Assembly (NCBI GenBank): GCA_900315155.1
Contig: OMYB01000001.1
Location: forward strand, 186,001 to 250,000
Source of the DNA: an uncultured Selenomonadales bacterium
GTDB lineage: Bacteria > Bacillota > Negativicutes > Selenomonadales > Selenomonadaceae
Direction of reading: 5' to 3'
Length of the DNA stretch: 64,000 nt
Below, piece after piece: positions 24,112 through 32,676 of the stretch. The position numbers and the translations under genes are program-made. Under the pieces are notes generated by a model, which saw only the letters and a list, made by a program, of their open reading frames with translations, was not told the DNA's origin and ran no database searches. Within the stretch, counting starts at the first letter, position 1. Every line of letters starts with the position of its first letter.

Positions 24112-24528
24112 TCACCGTTTGCTGTCAAGGAATCCCTGCAGGATGAACACCGCCGCCATCTTGTCGATGACCTTCTTGCGTTTCTTGCGGGAAAGATCTG
24201 CCTCAAGCAGAGAACGCGTCGCAGCGACCGTCGAAAGACGCTCATCCCAGTACGTGATCTCCGCGTCCGGATAGGCCTCCTGGATCTTGCCGCAAAACTC
24301 CTTTACGACCTCGCAGCGCGGTCCTTCGGAGCCGTTCATGTTTCGCGGATAGCCGGATACGAGGCTCTTTGTCTCATACTGTTCCATGAGCGCACCGATG
24401 CGTGCGATGTCCTTTGAGAGCGAGGTGCGGTGGATCGTCTCCACGCCCTGCGCGGTCCAGCCCATCGGATCACTGACCGCGATGCCCACGGTACGGTCGC
24501 CGATATCCAGGGAAAGATAACGCTTCAT
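24112..24528 (-). CDS. ruvX: RuvX/YqgF RNase H-fold nuclease
   Basis: The 138-residue putative Holliday-junction resolvase/16S rRNA-processing nuclease has [16 protein letters not shown] (first catalytic Asp), [15 protein letters not shown] and [17 protein letters not shown] (Glu). [15 protein letters not shown] supplies the final Asp. Typical length. The ATG overlaps the ireB stop by four bases, and DUF1292 follows, matching the ireB-ruvX-DUF1292 order of Firmicutes. Confidence 0.94.
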   Translation of the reverse strand: MKRYLSLDIGDRTVGIAVSDPMGWTAQGVETIHRTSLSKDIARIGALMEQYETKSLVSGYPRNMNGSEGPRCEVVKEFCGKIQEAYPDAEITYWDERLSTVAATRSLLEADLSRKKRKKVIDKMAAVFILQGFLDSKR

Positions 24529-24776
24529 GCTTTTTTCTCCAGATAAGCACGCACGAGCTCCTCGAGCAGCTCATCGCGTTCGAGCTTGCGGATCTGGTTG
24601 CGTGCATCCTTATAGCTGGTCACATACGCCGGATCCCCCGAAAGCAGGTAACCCACGAGCTGATTGATGGGGTTGTAGCCTTTCTCCTCCATCGCCTGGC
24701 AGACGCCGCGGATAATCTTCTCCGCCTGATTCTCGTCACTGCCGAATTTAAACATCATGGTTTCTTCATTGACCAT
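24525..24776 (-). CDS. ireB: IreB-family regulatory phosphoprotein (DUF965)
   Basis: The 83-residue protein has the conserved N terminus NEETMMFKF and the core [42 protein letters not shown]. In Enterococcus IreB is phosphorylated by the PASTA kinase IreK and limits cephalosporin resistance. The start at 24776 has GGGAGGT six bases upstream; the ATG at 24791 is unsupported. In most Firmicutes alaS precedes it; here the upstream gene is a reductase with independent signals. Confidence 0.93.
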   Translation of the reverse strand: MVNEETMMFKFGSDENQAEKIIRGVCQAMEEKGYNPINQLVGYLLSGDPAYVTSYKDARNQIRKLERDELLEELVRAYLEKKA

Positions 24777-24815
24777 ATGGATACCTCCCAAAGCACGTCT
24801 TTGCTTTATATTGTA

Positions 24816-25952
24816 TCACTTTTCGAAGACCTTGGCGACCTTTGGCATCCACTCCGAGATAGGGATATGCTGTGGGCAGACGCGTTCGCAGGATTTGCAC
24901 GTGATGCAGGCCGACGCCTTGCCGCTGCCCTGGCTCACGAGATTGTCGTAGTACTCCTCCTCGGGGGAGAAATCTGCCCGTCTCATGAGCTGGCGCGTAT
25001 TGTAAAGGGCAAAGAAGTTCGGGATCAGGATGCCTTTCGGGCACTTGCTTGCCTCGACGCAGTACCGGCAGCCCGTGCACGGAATCGCAATCGTGTGGCG
25101 GATCATCTCGCCCGCCTGCAGGGCCATGGCCCAGTCTTCCTTCGAAAGCGGCTCGAAATCCTGCATAAAAGCCGTATTCTCGTCCAGCTGCTCCATATCG
25201 CTCATACCGGAGAGAACGACCATGACCTCCGGCAGGCTCGCGGCGAAACGGATAGCCCAGCCGGCGGGGGTCCAGTCCGGATGCGCATTGTGCAGGAGTT
25301 CCTTTGCATCTTCGGGCGGATTCGCGAGCGTGCCGCCCTTGACCGGCTCCATGACGATAACCTTCTTGCCATGCTTCACGGCCACGTCGTAGCATTTATG
25401 CGCCTGGATACCTTCGCTCTCCCAGTCGAGATAGTTGATTTGCAGCTGCACGAACTCAAAGAACGGATTCTCATCGAGGATGCGGTCCAGCACATCGGCG
25501 CTGTCGTGGAACGAGAAACCCAGGCAGCGGATTTCGCCCTCATCGCGCTTCTTTTTCAGGAACTCGATGGCGCCGAATTTCTTTGCCTTCTCGTAATTCA
25601 CGCTGTTCATATCATGAACGAGGTAATAGTCGAAATAATCCACATGCAGCTTTTCTTTCTGTTTCGCGTAGATTTCCGGCACTTCGTCGGCGCTTTTCAG
25701 CATCATATCCGGCATCTTCGTCGCAATCGTGAACGAGTCACGCGGATAACGGTCAACGACGGCCTTGCCGACCACATCCTCGCTCATGAAATCGTGATAC
25801 ATCCAAGCCGTATCACAATAGGTAAAGCCACGCTCCATAAAGAGATCCACCATCTTCTCGACCTGCTCCTGGTCAATGGCCTTCTGATCTTTTGCATCCG
25901 TCAGTGGCAGACGCATGAAACCGAAGCCGAGTTTTTTTGCTGGTACTTTCAT
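24816..25952 (-). CDS. Aldo/keto reductase with C-terminal ferredoxin domain
   Basis: The 378-residue protein has an aldo/keto reductase barrel (about 1-265; TYCDTAWMYHDFMSE with the catalytic Tyr, LVHDMNS, CLGFSFHDS) fused to a dicluster ferredoxin tail. The tail has CTGCRYCVEASKCPKGI and CITCKSCERVCPQHI. The start at 25952 has AAGGAGA seven bases upstream. The cofactor could be NAD(P)H with electrons passed to or from the clusters; the physiological substrate is unknown. Such fusions are common in anaerobes. Confidence 0.9.
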   Translation of the reverse strand: MKVPAKKLGFGFMRLPLTDAKDQKAIDQEQVEKMVDLFMERGFTYCDTAWMYHDFMSEDVVGKAVVDRYPRDSFTIATKMPDMMLKSADEVPEIYAKQKEKLHVDYFDYYLVHDMNSVNYEKAKKFGAIEFLKKKRDEGEIRCLGFSFHDSADVLDRILDENPFFEFVQLQINYLDWESEGIQAHKCYDVAVKHGKKVIVMEPVKGGTLANPPEDAKELLHNAHPDWTPAGWAIRFAASLPEVMVVLSGMSDMEQLDENTAFMQDFEPLSKEDWAMALQAGEMIRHTIAIPCTGCRYCVEASKCPKGILIPNFFALYNTRQLMRRADFSPEEEYYDNLVSQGSGKASACITCKSCERVCPQHIPISEWMPKVAKVFEK

Positions 25953-26010
25953 CGAAAACTCTCCTTTTTGTCCCAAATTATTCTTGTATTTTTATTCGAC
26001 AGTTCCGCTC

Positions 26011-28200
26011 TCAATCCTCTTTTGTCAGTTTGGCCTGATACGAAATGCTGCGCGGCGTATCGAGTGTATCGAAGGCAATGACGTAGGCGTGCTTCTCGTC
26101 ATCGAGCGCCTGTATCGTACCGACGCCGAAAATGCGGTGCATGACGCGCGTGCCGACCGCATACGCAGCGGGAGTCGTGCGCCGCTGCATCTGCCGGTCG
26201 CTGGCCTGTACGGCATGCCTTGCCCCTTTTACGAGACTTTCGGGCAGCGGCTCATCGATATCGAGATAATCTTTGCCGATATCAAAGAGGAATCGGGATG
26301 GGAAACGGACAGAGCCATCGTAGTTCAGTCCCTCGGCATCGGAAAGGTATAGACGATCCTCCGCGCGTGTCATCGCAACGAACGCGAGACGGCGTTCCTC
26401 CTCCAGGCCTTCCTTCGTGCGCATCTTTCGCGACGGGAATATGCCCTCGCTCATGCCGCAGAGGAACACGATAGGAAACTCAAGGCCCTTCGCCGTATGG
26501 ACCGTCATGAGGCGGATCTTGTCGCCCGGGTCACCGGCATCGCGGTTCGTGAACAACGCGATGTGCGCAAGGTAGTCCATGAGTCCGGCTTCCTCGCCGC
26601 AGTCCGTTTCATAGTCGCGGACGCTCTGTTTCAGCTCGGCGAGGTTATCCAGGCGTTCCTGGCTGCCCTCCGTCCGCAGCATCGCCTCATAACCGCTTTC
26701 ATCAAGCAGATGCGTGAGGACATCGGAGATGAGCTGTCCCTCATAACTGCGCGCATACCGGTCGATGAGAGCCAGAAACTCCTGTGCCTGGGTGCCATGC
26801 CAGATGGCATGATCCTGCGTCGCCCGCATAGCCTCGTAGAGCGTGCCCCCATGCTCATCGACATACTCCTGCAGGAACGTCATGCGCCGTTTGCCGATGT
26901 TGCGCTTTGGCGTGTTCACGACGCGGGCAAAGGACAGATCATCCCCGTAGGCAATCATGCGGAGATACGCAATCGCATCGCGCACCTCTTTTCGCCCGAA
27001 GAACTGCACGCCGCTGTAAATCGTATAGGGAATCTTGGCGCCGAGGAGCTGCTCTTCAAGGCTCCGCGTCACGTAATGCGCGCGGTACAGGACGACGATA
27101 TCGCGGTAGGCGATGTCTTCCTCCTCATGGAGCTTCTTTACCGTATCCGCGAGCCAATGCCCCTCTCCTGCTGACTCTCCAGCGTGATGATACAGCGGCC
27201 GCGGCCCATCGGCTCGCATCGAGATGAGGTCTTTCTTGATGCGATCGCGGTTCCGTGCAATGAGGCTGTTGACGGCAGCGAGGATCTGCGGCGTTGAGCG
27301 GTAATTCTCCATCATGTAGATGGTCTTCGTGCCCGCATAGTGCATGTCAAAATCCATAAGGAACCGCCCCGAGGCACCGCGCCAGGTGTAGATCGTCTGA
27401 TCCGGATCGCCGACGACGAAAAGGTTCTTGTGATAGGCAGCGAGCACATCCATGAGCTCGTACTGCAATTGGTCGATATCCTGAAACTCATCAATCATGA
27501 TGTACTCGAGCCGCTGCTGCCATTTCAGGCGGATATCCGCATGCTCATGGAAGATATAGAGGGTGAACTTGATGAGGTCGTTGTAGTCCAGGCCGAAGCA
27601 TTTCTTCTGCTGGTAGAGGTACCCGTAGAACAGGATATCTTCCTTCTTCTCTGCCGCATCGTATTTCGCTTTGAGATCCGCGACGGAGAGCTGGATGAGA
27701 TCGAGATAGTATCGGGGCTGGTCGATACATTTCCGCATCTCGAACATGTCGCGCGCCTGTCCGTAGGTCATATCGCGCAGCGTCAGGTGCCGTTCCTCAT
27801 AGATGATGGCGAGCATATCATCGATATCGCTGTTATCGAGCACGAGGAAATTCTTCGGAAAGCCGACGGCATAACTGTCTTCCTGCAGCACGGAGACGCA
27901 GAATCCATGGAACGTATGGATATATCCGGTATCATTGTCCCCCGTCATCTGGTGGATGCGGCTGCGCATCTCACCTGCGGCCTTGTTCGTGAACGTCACG
28001 CAGAGAATGTTGCCCGGCAGGATGCCGAGCTCCTCCGTGAGATAGGCAAAGCGATGCACGAGCGCCCGTGTCTTGCCCGATCCCGCTCCTGCCAGCACGC
28101 GCACGAATCCCTCCGTCGTCGTCACGGCATCCAACTGAGCCTCATTCAGTCCCTCGAGTACGTCTCCCTCTATTCCGTCCATTGACTCCATATCGTCCAT
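26011..28200 (-). CDS. UvrD/PcrA-family superfamily 1 DNA helicase
   Basis: The 729-residue 3'-5' helicase for repair and replication-conflict resolution has motif I LAGAGSGKTRALVHR, motif Ia ILCVTFTNKAAGEMRSRI, motif II MIDEFQDIDQLQYEL and motif III VVGDPDQTIYTWRGA. It also has motif IV MENYRSTPQIL, motif V TVHTAKGLEFPIVF and motif VI RRLAFVAMTRAEDRLYLS. The C terminus has the GTRVMHRIFGVGTIQAL tail typical of PcrA, which binds RNA polymerase. GGAGGAATAGGAA precedes the ATG. PcrA rather than Rep or UvrD is favoured. Confidence 0.93.
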   Translation of the reverse strand: MDDMESMDGIEGDVLEGLNEAQLDAVTTTEGFVRVLAGAGSGKTRALVHRFAYLTEELGILPGNILCVTFTNKAAGEMRSRIHQMTGDNDTGYIHTFHGFCVSVLQEDSYAVGFPKNFLVLDNSDIDDMLAIIYEERHLTLRDMTYGQARDMFEMRKCIDQPRYYLDLIQLSVADLKAKYDAAEKKEDILFYGYLYQQKKCFGLDYNDLIKFTLYIFHEHADIRLKWQQRLEYIMIDEFQDIDQLQYELMDVLAAYHKNLFVVGDPDQTIYTWRGASGRFLMDFDMHYAGTKTIYMMENYRSTPQILAAVNSLIARNRDRIKKDLISMRADGPRPLYHHAGESAGEGHWLADTVKKLHEEEDIAYRDIVVLYRAHYVTRSLEEQLLGAKIPYTIYSGVQFFGRKEVRDAIAYLRMIAYGDDLSFARVVNTPKRNIGKRRMTFLQEYVDEHGGTLYEAMRATQDHAIWHGTQAQEFLALIDRYARSYEGQLISDVLTHLLDESGYEAMLRTEGSQERLDNLAELKQSVRDYETDCGEEAGLMDYLAHIALFTNRDAGDPGDKIRLMTVHTAKGLEFPIVFLCGMSEGIFPSRKMRTKEGLEEERRLAFVAMTRAEDRLYLSDAEGLNYDGSVRFPSRFLFDIGKDYLDIDEPLPESLVKGARHAVQASDRQMQRRTTPAAYAVGTRVMHRIFGVGTIQALDDEKHAYVIAFDTLDTPRSISYQAKLTKED

Positions 28201-28283
28201 TTCCTATTCCTCCGCAAAAATTTCTCCCTTCATTGTACAACGAACTCATGTTTTTGACAATACGAACGGCACGGATAAAGAAA

Positions 28284-28308
28284 CACCTGTCCCAAAGCAG
28301 GACAGGTG
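28284..28308 (-). terminator. Terminator downstream of the alcohol dehydrogenase gene
   Basis: CACCTGTCC pairs with GGACAGGTG around a 7-base loop; on the minus strand it is followed by TTTCTTTAT. Confidence 0.85.
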
Positions 28309-28360
28309 CACGGAATCGTTCTTATCTTCGTCTGGAATTTTTTACGAATGGCTGCTGAAA

Positions 28361-29461
28361 TCAGGCCTGTTTTTCCTTGAATACACGCCCGGCAGCATTC
28401 TGGTCCTTCATGCACTGGATGAAACCCTCACGCGTAACATCTTTCGGGCGGTGCGCCCACTCGACGGTCGTCTCGAACTTGTCGGCCATCGCCGGGAACT
28501 CATCTTCGTCAATCTCGACATCATCGAAGCAGACCGGAAGGCCCATCTGGGCGTTGAATGCCATGAGCTTATCACGCATCGCAAAGTCCTTCGCATAGGT
28601 GTAAAGGCAGAGCACGCCGAGGGAGACGACCTCGCCATGCAGATGATTCTCACCCTTGCGCGTAACCGTTGAACCGTAGTAGACACCATGAGCCAACGTA
28701 GAGTTATAATAATACTCCGGCACATGGGAGACGAGGTTCGAAACGATACCAGTGGATACAATGATATCGAGGACCACCTGCTGCAGAGCCGGCGAATCCT
28801 TCTTCGCACGCAGGCTCTCCATGGCCTCAACACCATACTCGACGAGCGGCGCCGTGCAGACGCGGGAAACCTGAACGCCGATGAGCGGCGTATGGCTCAA
28901 CTTATCATCCTTGCTGGCGAAGACCGCTTCTGCCTCTTTGGAAAGAGCATCGCCGATACCGGCCCAGAGCAGTTTCTCCGGGGAATCTGCGATAACGGCC
29001 GTGTTGATGAACGTATGCGCAGCCAGACGTGGATAGTAGTAATCGCGGAATGTGCCATCGGCATTGTACATAACGGAGATCGCCGTCACGGATGCACAGT
29101 TGCTGCCAACCGTTGGGAATGTAAACAACGGCTTATCGAGTTCGTTGGCCACATATTTTGCCGTATCGCAGGCGCGGCCGCCGCCCATACCGAAAATGAG
29201 ATCCGCCTGCTGAACGAGTGGGTTCGCCTTCAGCGCATCGCCGTTCTCATAGGTCGAATCACCACCGTAAGGCACATATCCCAGCAGTTCGACGGAAGAA
29301 CCCTCAAGAGCTTTGTCCAGATACGGGCGGGCCTTGCTCATGGCCGTAACGCCACCGATGACGACCGCCTTCTTGCCGAACGGCTTGGCAAACTCCGGTA
29401 CCGCCTCATAGCAGTCTGCACCAACGGAATAATTCGGTAATGCTACATTGTAAAAACTCAT
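28361..29461 (-). CDS. Iron-containing alcohol dehydrogenase (glycerol dehydrogenase-like)
   Basis: The 366-residue protein has the NAD-binding segment DLIFGMGGGRACDTAKYVA and FPTVGSNCASVTAISVMY, typical of the GldA/HcxA branch of iron-containing dehydrogenases. Metal ligands are expected in AGIGDALSKEAEA (Asp), NSTLAHGVYYG (His) and ENHLHGEVVSLG (His). It may act as a glycerol or hydroxycarboxylate dehydrogenase; the substrate cannot be read from sequence. GGGAG lies nine bases before the ATG at 29461; an in-frame TTG at 29467 is less likely. Monocistronic, followed by a terminator. Confidence 0.85.
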   Translation of the reverse strand: MSFYNVALPNYSVGADCYEAVPEFAKPFGKKAVVIGGVTAMSKARPYLDKALEGSSVELLGYVPYGGDSTYENGDALKANPLVQQADLIFGMGGGRACDTAKYVANELDKPLFTFPTVGSNCASVTAISVMYNADGTFRDYYYPRLAAHTFINTAVIADSPEKLLWAGIGDALSKEAEAVFASKDDKLSHTPLIGVQVSRVCTAPLVEYGVEAMESLRAKKDSPALQQVVLDIIVSTGIVSNLVSHVPEYYYNSTLAHGVYYGSTVTRKGENHLHGEVVSLGVLCLYTYAKDFAMRDKLMAFNAQMGLPVCFDDVEIDEDEFPAMADKFETTVEWAHRPKDVTREGFIQCMKDQNAAGRVFKEKQA

Positions 29462-29690
29462 GATCAACCGCTCCCTTTCAAAAACTGCACGAATCTGTAC
29501 AGGGACGCCTGCCTGTACAGACCATTGTTCACGTAACGTGTATGGCTTTTAGTTTACAACTTTCCAATCATTTGTCAACCCCTGTTTTAGTCGCAAAATT
29601 TTCCTCAAGGAAGACAATTTGCATTTGTCTACTTATAAAGTATACGGGTAACAAAAATCAACAGAAAAAATATTTTTTCGCAAAAAGGTG

Positions 29691-29720
29691 TTGACATCCT
29701 TCTCGCATTTTGTATATAAT
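29691..29720 (+). promoter_or_regulatory. Near-consensus promoter of the T-box transporter transcript
   Basis: TTGACA (29691-29696) and TATAAT (29715-29720) with an 18-base spacer. The 29462-29690 gap before it is A+T-rich and holds no gene. Confidence 0.85.
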
Positions 29721-29744
29721 AGGCACCAAGCAAATAACAAAACA

Positions 29745-30040
29745 GTGTTGATTGGGAAGAGTACTCACGGATCCCCGTCCACAGAGATTTCGCCAGATGG
29801 TGAGAGGCGAGAGACGGCCCCGTCAGGAAAATCACCCAGGAACTGCCTGCTGAACGCGCGGATTATCCCGCCAGTAAGTCAGGCCGGCCGACATCCGTTA
29901 CCGTGTCCGGCATTACAAGCTGGTTTCCAGCCGAGATGCCCGTAGAGGGGCCAGAATTTCATGATTTTGGCAACAAGAGTGGTACCGCAGAGTCTACAGG
30001 ACTTTGTCTCTTACAGAGAGGCAAAGTCCTTTTTATTTTT
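29745..30040 (+). promoter_or_regulatory. T-box riboswitch, apparent isoleucine (AUC) specifier
   Basis: Stem I starts around ATTGGGAAGAGTAC (29751-29764), with the loop-E strand AGTA on the 5' side and GAA (29827-29829) on the 3' side. The triplet ATC (29831-29833) follows after one base and is followed by A, the usual specifier context. Distal AGAGA and GATGGTGAGAGG motifs are present. The T-box itself is AAGAGTGGTACCGC (about 29975-29988), with TGGT to pair with a tRNA ending ACCA. The competing terminator is GGACTTTG/CAAAGTCC (29999-30029) with a T-rich tail. Uncharged tRNA should allow read-through into the transporter. Confidence 0.9.
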
Positions 30041-30128
30041 CTCTCTGCTGACCGTCCATTGTTTTGTTATCTGTTACAGGATCCTAACCGTTATGATTTA
30101 TCCATTATTATCTCAGGAGGAATGTAAC

Positions 30129-31121
30129 ATGATGAAACTCGTTACCAAAGTCAGCGGCCTCGTAGGCAAGTATCTTACGCTTCTCGTCTTCGCCGCGATC
30201 ATCAGCGCTTATTTCATGCCGTCGGCCTACACCTGGGCCACGAAGAACACCGTCCTGCTCCTCGGTGTCGTCATGTTCGGTATAGGCATGACGCTCCATG
30301 CCAGCGATTTCAAGCTTGTCGTGCAGCGCCCGCGTGAAGTCTTCATCGGTACACTTTGCCACTACACAATCATGCCGCTCGTTGCCTATGCCCTTGTGAT
30401 GTTCTTTGACCTCACGCCGGAGCTCGCCGTCGGCATGGTCCTCCTCGGCTCCTGCCCCAGCGGCACGGCCTCGAACGTCATGAGTTTCCTGGCAAAAGGC
30501 GATGTGCCGCTAGCTGTCTCGATCACGACGGTCTCCACGCTGCTCGCCCCGATCATGATGCCGTTCCTCGTCTGGGCTCTCGCTGGTCAGTGGGTTACGG
30601 TCTCGTTCCTCGCGATGGCCATGACCGTCCTCAAAGTTATCCTCGTTCCTCTGGTTCTCGGCCTGCTTACGCATCGCCTTCTCGGTGAGAAATACCTCGC
30701 TCAGTGCCAGAAAGTCCTCGTCCTCGTTTCCGCTTTCGCTGTTCTCTCCATCCTCGGCGGTGTCGTTGCCGTCAACGGCCAGCGCATCCTCGAACTCGGC
30801 CTCTTTATGGTTGCCCTTGTCCTCATGCATAACCTCTTCGGCTTTGCTCTCGGCTACTTCGCAACGGGCAAGCTCGGCTTTGGCATGCGCCAGCAGCATT
30901 CGGTAACGCTTGAAGTCGGCATGCAGAACGATGCCCTCGCCGTCTCCGTCGCTTCCGTCTACTTCGTCCCTGAGGTCGCTATCCCTGCAGCCGTCGGTGC
31001 CGCCGTCCATCAGGTCACGGGTTCCCTCCTCGCCAGCGTCTTTGCCCGCCGCATGGATGCCTATGAAGCCCGTCAGGCCGAAACCGGCGCAGAGAATCTC
31101 GCTCCGGCAGCCGGCAACTGA
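30129..31121 (+). CDS. Bile acid:sodium symporter (BASS/PanS-like) family transporter
   Basis: The 330-residue inner-membrane protein has about nine to ten hydrophobic segments. The BASS signatures are GIGMTLHASDF near residue 60 and GSCPSGTASNVMSFLAKGDV near 107-126. VGMQNDALAVSVA and PAAVGAAVHQVTGS occur near the C terminus. Characterised relatives carry bile acids, ketopantoate or 2-oxo acids with sodium. AGGAGG lies eight bases before the ATG at 30129; an earlier ATG in phase lies inside the T-box. T-box control by an apparent Ile specifier suggests a substrate tied to branched-chain amino acid supply, for example a 2-oxo acid (inference). Confidence 0.88.
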   Translation: MMKLVTKVSGLVGKYLTLLVFAAIISAYFMPSAYTWATKNTVLLLGVVMFGIGMTLHASDFKLVVQRPREVFIGTLCHYTIMPLVAYALVMFFDLTPELAVGMVLLGSCPSGTASNVMSFLAKGDVPLAVSITTVSTLLAPIMMPFLVWALAGQWVTVSFLAMAMTVLKVILVPLVLGLLTHRLLGEKYLAQCQKVLVLVSAFAVLSILGGVVAVNGQRILELGLFMVALVLMHNLFGFALGYFATGKLGFGMRQQHSVTLEVGMQNDALAVSVASVYFVPEVAIPAAVGAAVHQVTGSLLASVFARRMDAYEARQAETGAENLAPAAGN

Positions 31122-31151
31122 TCCTTATCCGACAAGCTCATACACATGCAG

Positions 31152-31190
31152 CAAGGCATGACCAAAACATTCGGTCATGCCTTGTTTCTT
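31152..31190 (+). terminator. Terminator of the transporter transcript
   Basis: CAAGGCATGACC pairs with GGTCATGCCTTG around a 9-base loop, followed by TTTCTTTC. Confidence 0.88.
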
Positions 31191-31252
31191 TCTATATATA
31201 GGTATATAGTTAATCCGAGAAAAGAAATTGGATTTTGAAAGGAAGATTGTGG

Positions 31253-32587
31253 ATGGATCAAACGGACCGCGCCGAGCTGAGCAACCCCTTTGCCCATATC
31301 GGCCATAAACTGCACTTGCTGCTCCAGACCGGGCAGCTCCTTATGGAAAATGGAGCCGACTCTGACCGCACCGTGCGCGACATGATGCGCGCCGCTGCCT
31401 TCATGGGTATCCCGAAAGACCAGATTCACCAGCACGTCATGTACACGACGCTCATGCTCAACGTCAACGACGACGAGCACACGTATACGGAATTCCGCAA
31501 ATGCCACAAACATGGCGTCAACATGACGATTCTCACAGCGATCAGCAAGCTCACCTGGCGCGCTCTCGAAAAAGATTACACGCTCGCCGAGTATGAGCGC
31601 CAGCTCCAGCATATCAGCCAGATGGCACGGGCCTATACCCCGCTCCAGACTGCTATCGGCGCTGGCGTCGCCTGTGGTGGTTTCTGCATGCTCTTTGGCG
31701 GCAGCTGGCTTGATTTTCTCATGACTGCCATCTGCGCCTTCCTCGGATTCCAGGTGCGGGGCATCTGCAACCGCTGGGGATTCCATCCCTATGCCGCCAT
31801 CGCGATTGCCGCATTCTGCGCGACCATAGGGGCATGGAGCCTGCAGTTCTTCACAGGAGACGGCATCGCGTGGTATCCGCTCATCGCCTGTACGCTGTTC
31901 ATGGTGCCGGGCATCCCGCTCATCAACGCCATTGACGATTTGCTGAACAATTTTATCGTATCCGGCATGACACGGGCGATGAACACCATCCTCATAGTCG
32001 GTTCGATGACGTTCGGCATCGTCATCGCCATCCGCCTCGGCGCCGTCACGGATTTCACTTCCGTCGACCTCTCACCGCACTACCTGTACCTATCCCTCGT
32101 CGCAGCCTCAGCCATTGCATCCATGGGATTCTCTATCATCTTCAATCTACCGAAAAAGCTCCTGCCTCTCGTCGGGCTCGGCGGCATTATCGCCGTCACC
32201 ACGCGAAATGTCTGCGTCATGGATCTCGGATTCTCGCAAGCGGCCGGCTCTTTCCTCGGTGCCGCGATCGTCGGCATCCTTGCCCTGAAGGTCGTCCACC
32301 TCGTCCACGTACCGAACATCCTACTCACGATCCCGTCCGCCATCCCGATGATTCCGGGCGTGCTCCTCTACCGCCTGCTGTTCGCCCTGCTGAACATCGA
32401 CACCATCACCGCCGACCAGCTCCTCCTCGGTCTACGCAGCGGTGTCTCCGCTATCATCATCATCATCGCCATCGCCATTGGCGTCACCATCCCCAGCATC
32501 TTCATCGAACGCTACCTCACCAAAAAGCGCCAAGGCGAAGTCAATCACCTCCTCGCCCTGCGCCGCGAAAAAGCTGCAGCGGAATAA
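31253..32587 (+). CDS. Threonine/serine exporter (fused ThrE, DUF1212-DUF3815)
   Basis: The 444-residue protein has an N-terminal soluble part with a ThrE-type active-site-like segment (LLQTGQLLMENGADSDRTV). About ten membrane helices from residue 120 onward make up both halves of ThrE (GACATIGAWS-type and MIPGVLLYRLLF segments), often split into two proteins in Firmicutes. It is predicted to export threonine/serine. ATG at 31253 has AAGGAAG seven bases upstream; a TTG at 31235 is not favoured. It lies downstream of the transporter terminator and has its own A+T-rich promoter region (TATATA, about 31195-31210). Confidence 0.87.
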   Translation: MDQTDRAELSNPFAHIGHKLHLLLQTGQLLMENGADSDRTVRDMMRAAAFMGIPKDQIHQHVMYTTLMLNVNDDEHTYTEFRKCHKHGVNMTILTAISKLTWRALEKDYTLAEYERQLQHISQMARAYTPLQTAIGAGVACGGFCMLFGGSWLDFLMTAICAFLGFQVRGICNRWGFHPYAAIAIAAFCATIGAWSLQFFTGDGIAWYPLIACTLFMVPGIPLINAIDDLLNNFIVSGMTRAMNTILIVGSMTFGIVIAIRLGAVTDFTSVDLSPHYLYLSLVAASAIASMGFSIIFNLPKKLLPLVGLGGIIAVTTRNVCVMDLGFSQAAGSFLGAAIVGILALKVVHLVHVPNILLTIPSAIPMIPGVLLYRLLFALLNIDTITADQLLLGLRSGVSAIIIIIAIAIGVTIPSIFIERYLTKKRQGEVNHLLALRREKAAAE

Positions 32588-32600
32588 ATACTTCCAATTG

Positions 32601-32660
32601 AAAAATGAGCAATCCATACTTTTGAGGAATGTCCCTCATGAATGGATCGCTCATTTTTAT
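32601..32660. terminator. Bidirectional terminator between thrE and the DUF1703 gene
   Basis: AAAAATGAGCAATCCAT (32601-32617) pairs with ATGGATCGCTCATTTTT (32642-32658) with one mismatch; A/T tracts on both sides serve the convergent genes. Confidence 0.88.
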
Positions 32661-32676
32661 TTTGGAAGATGCCAAA

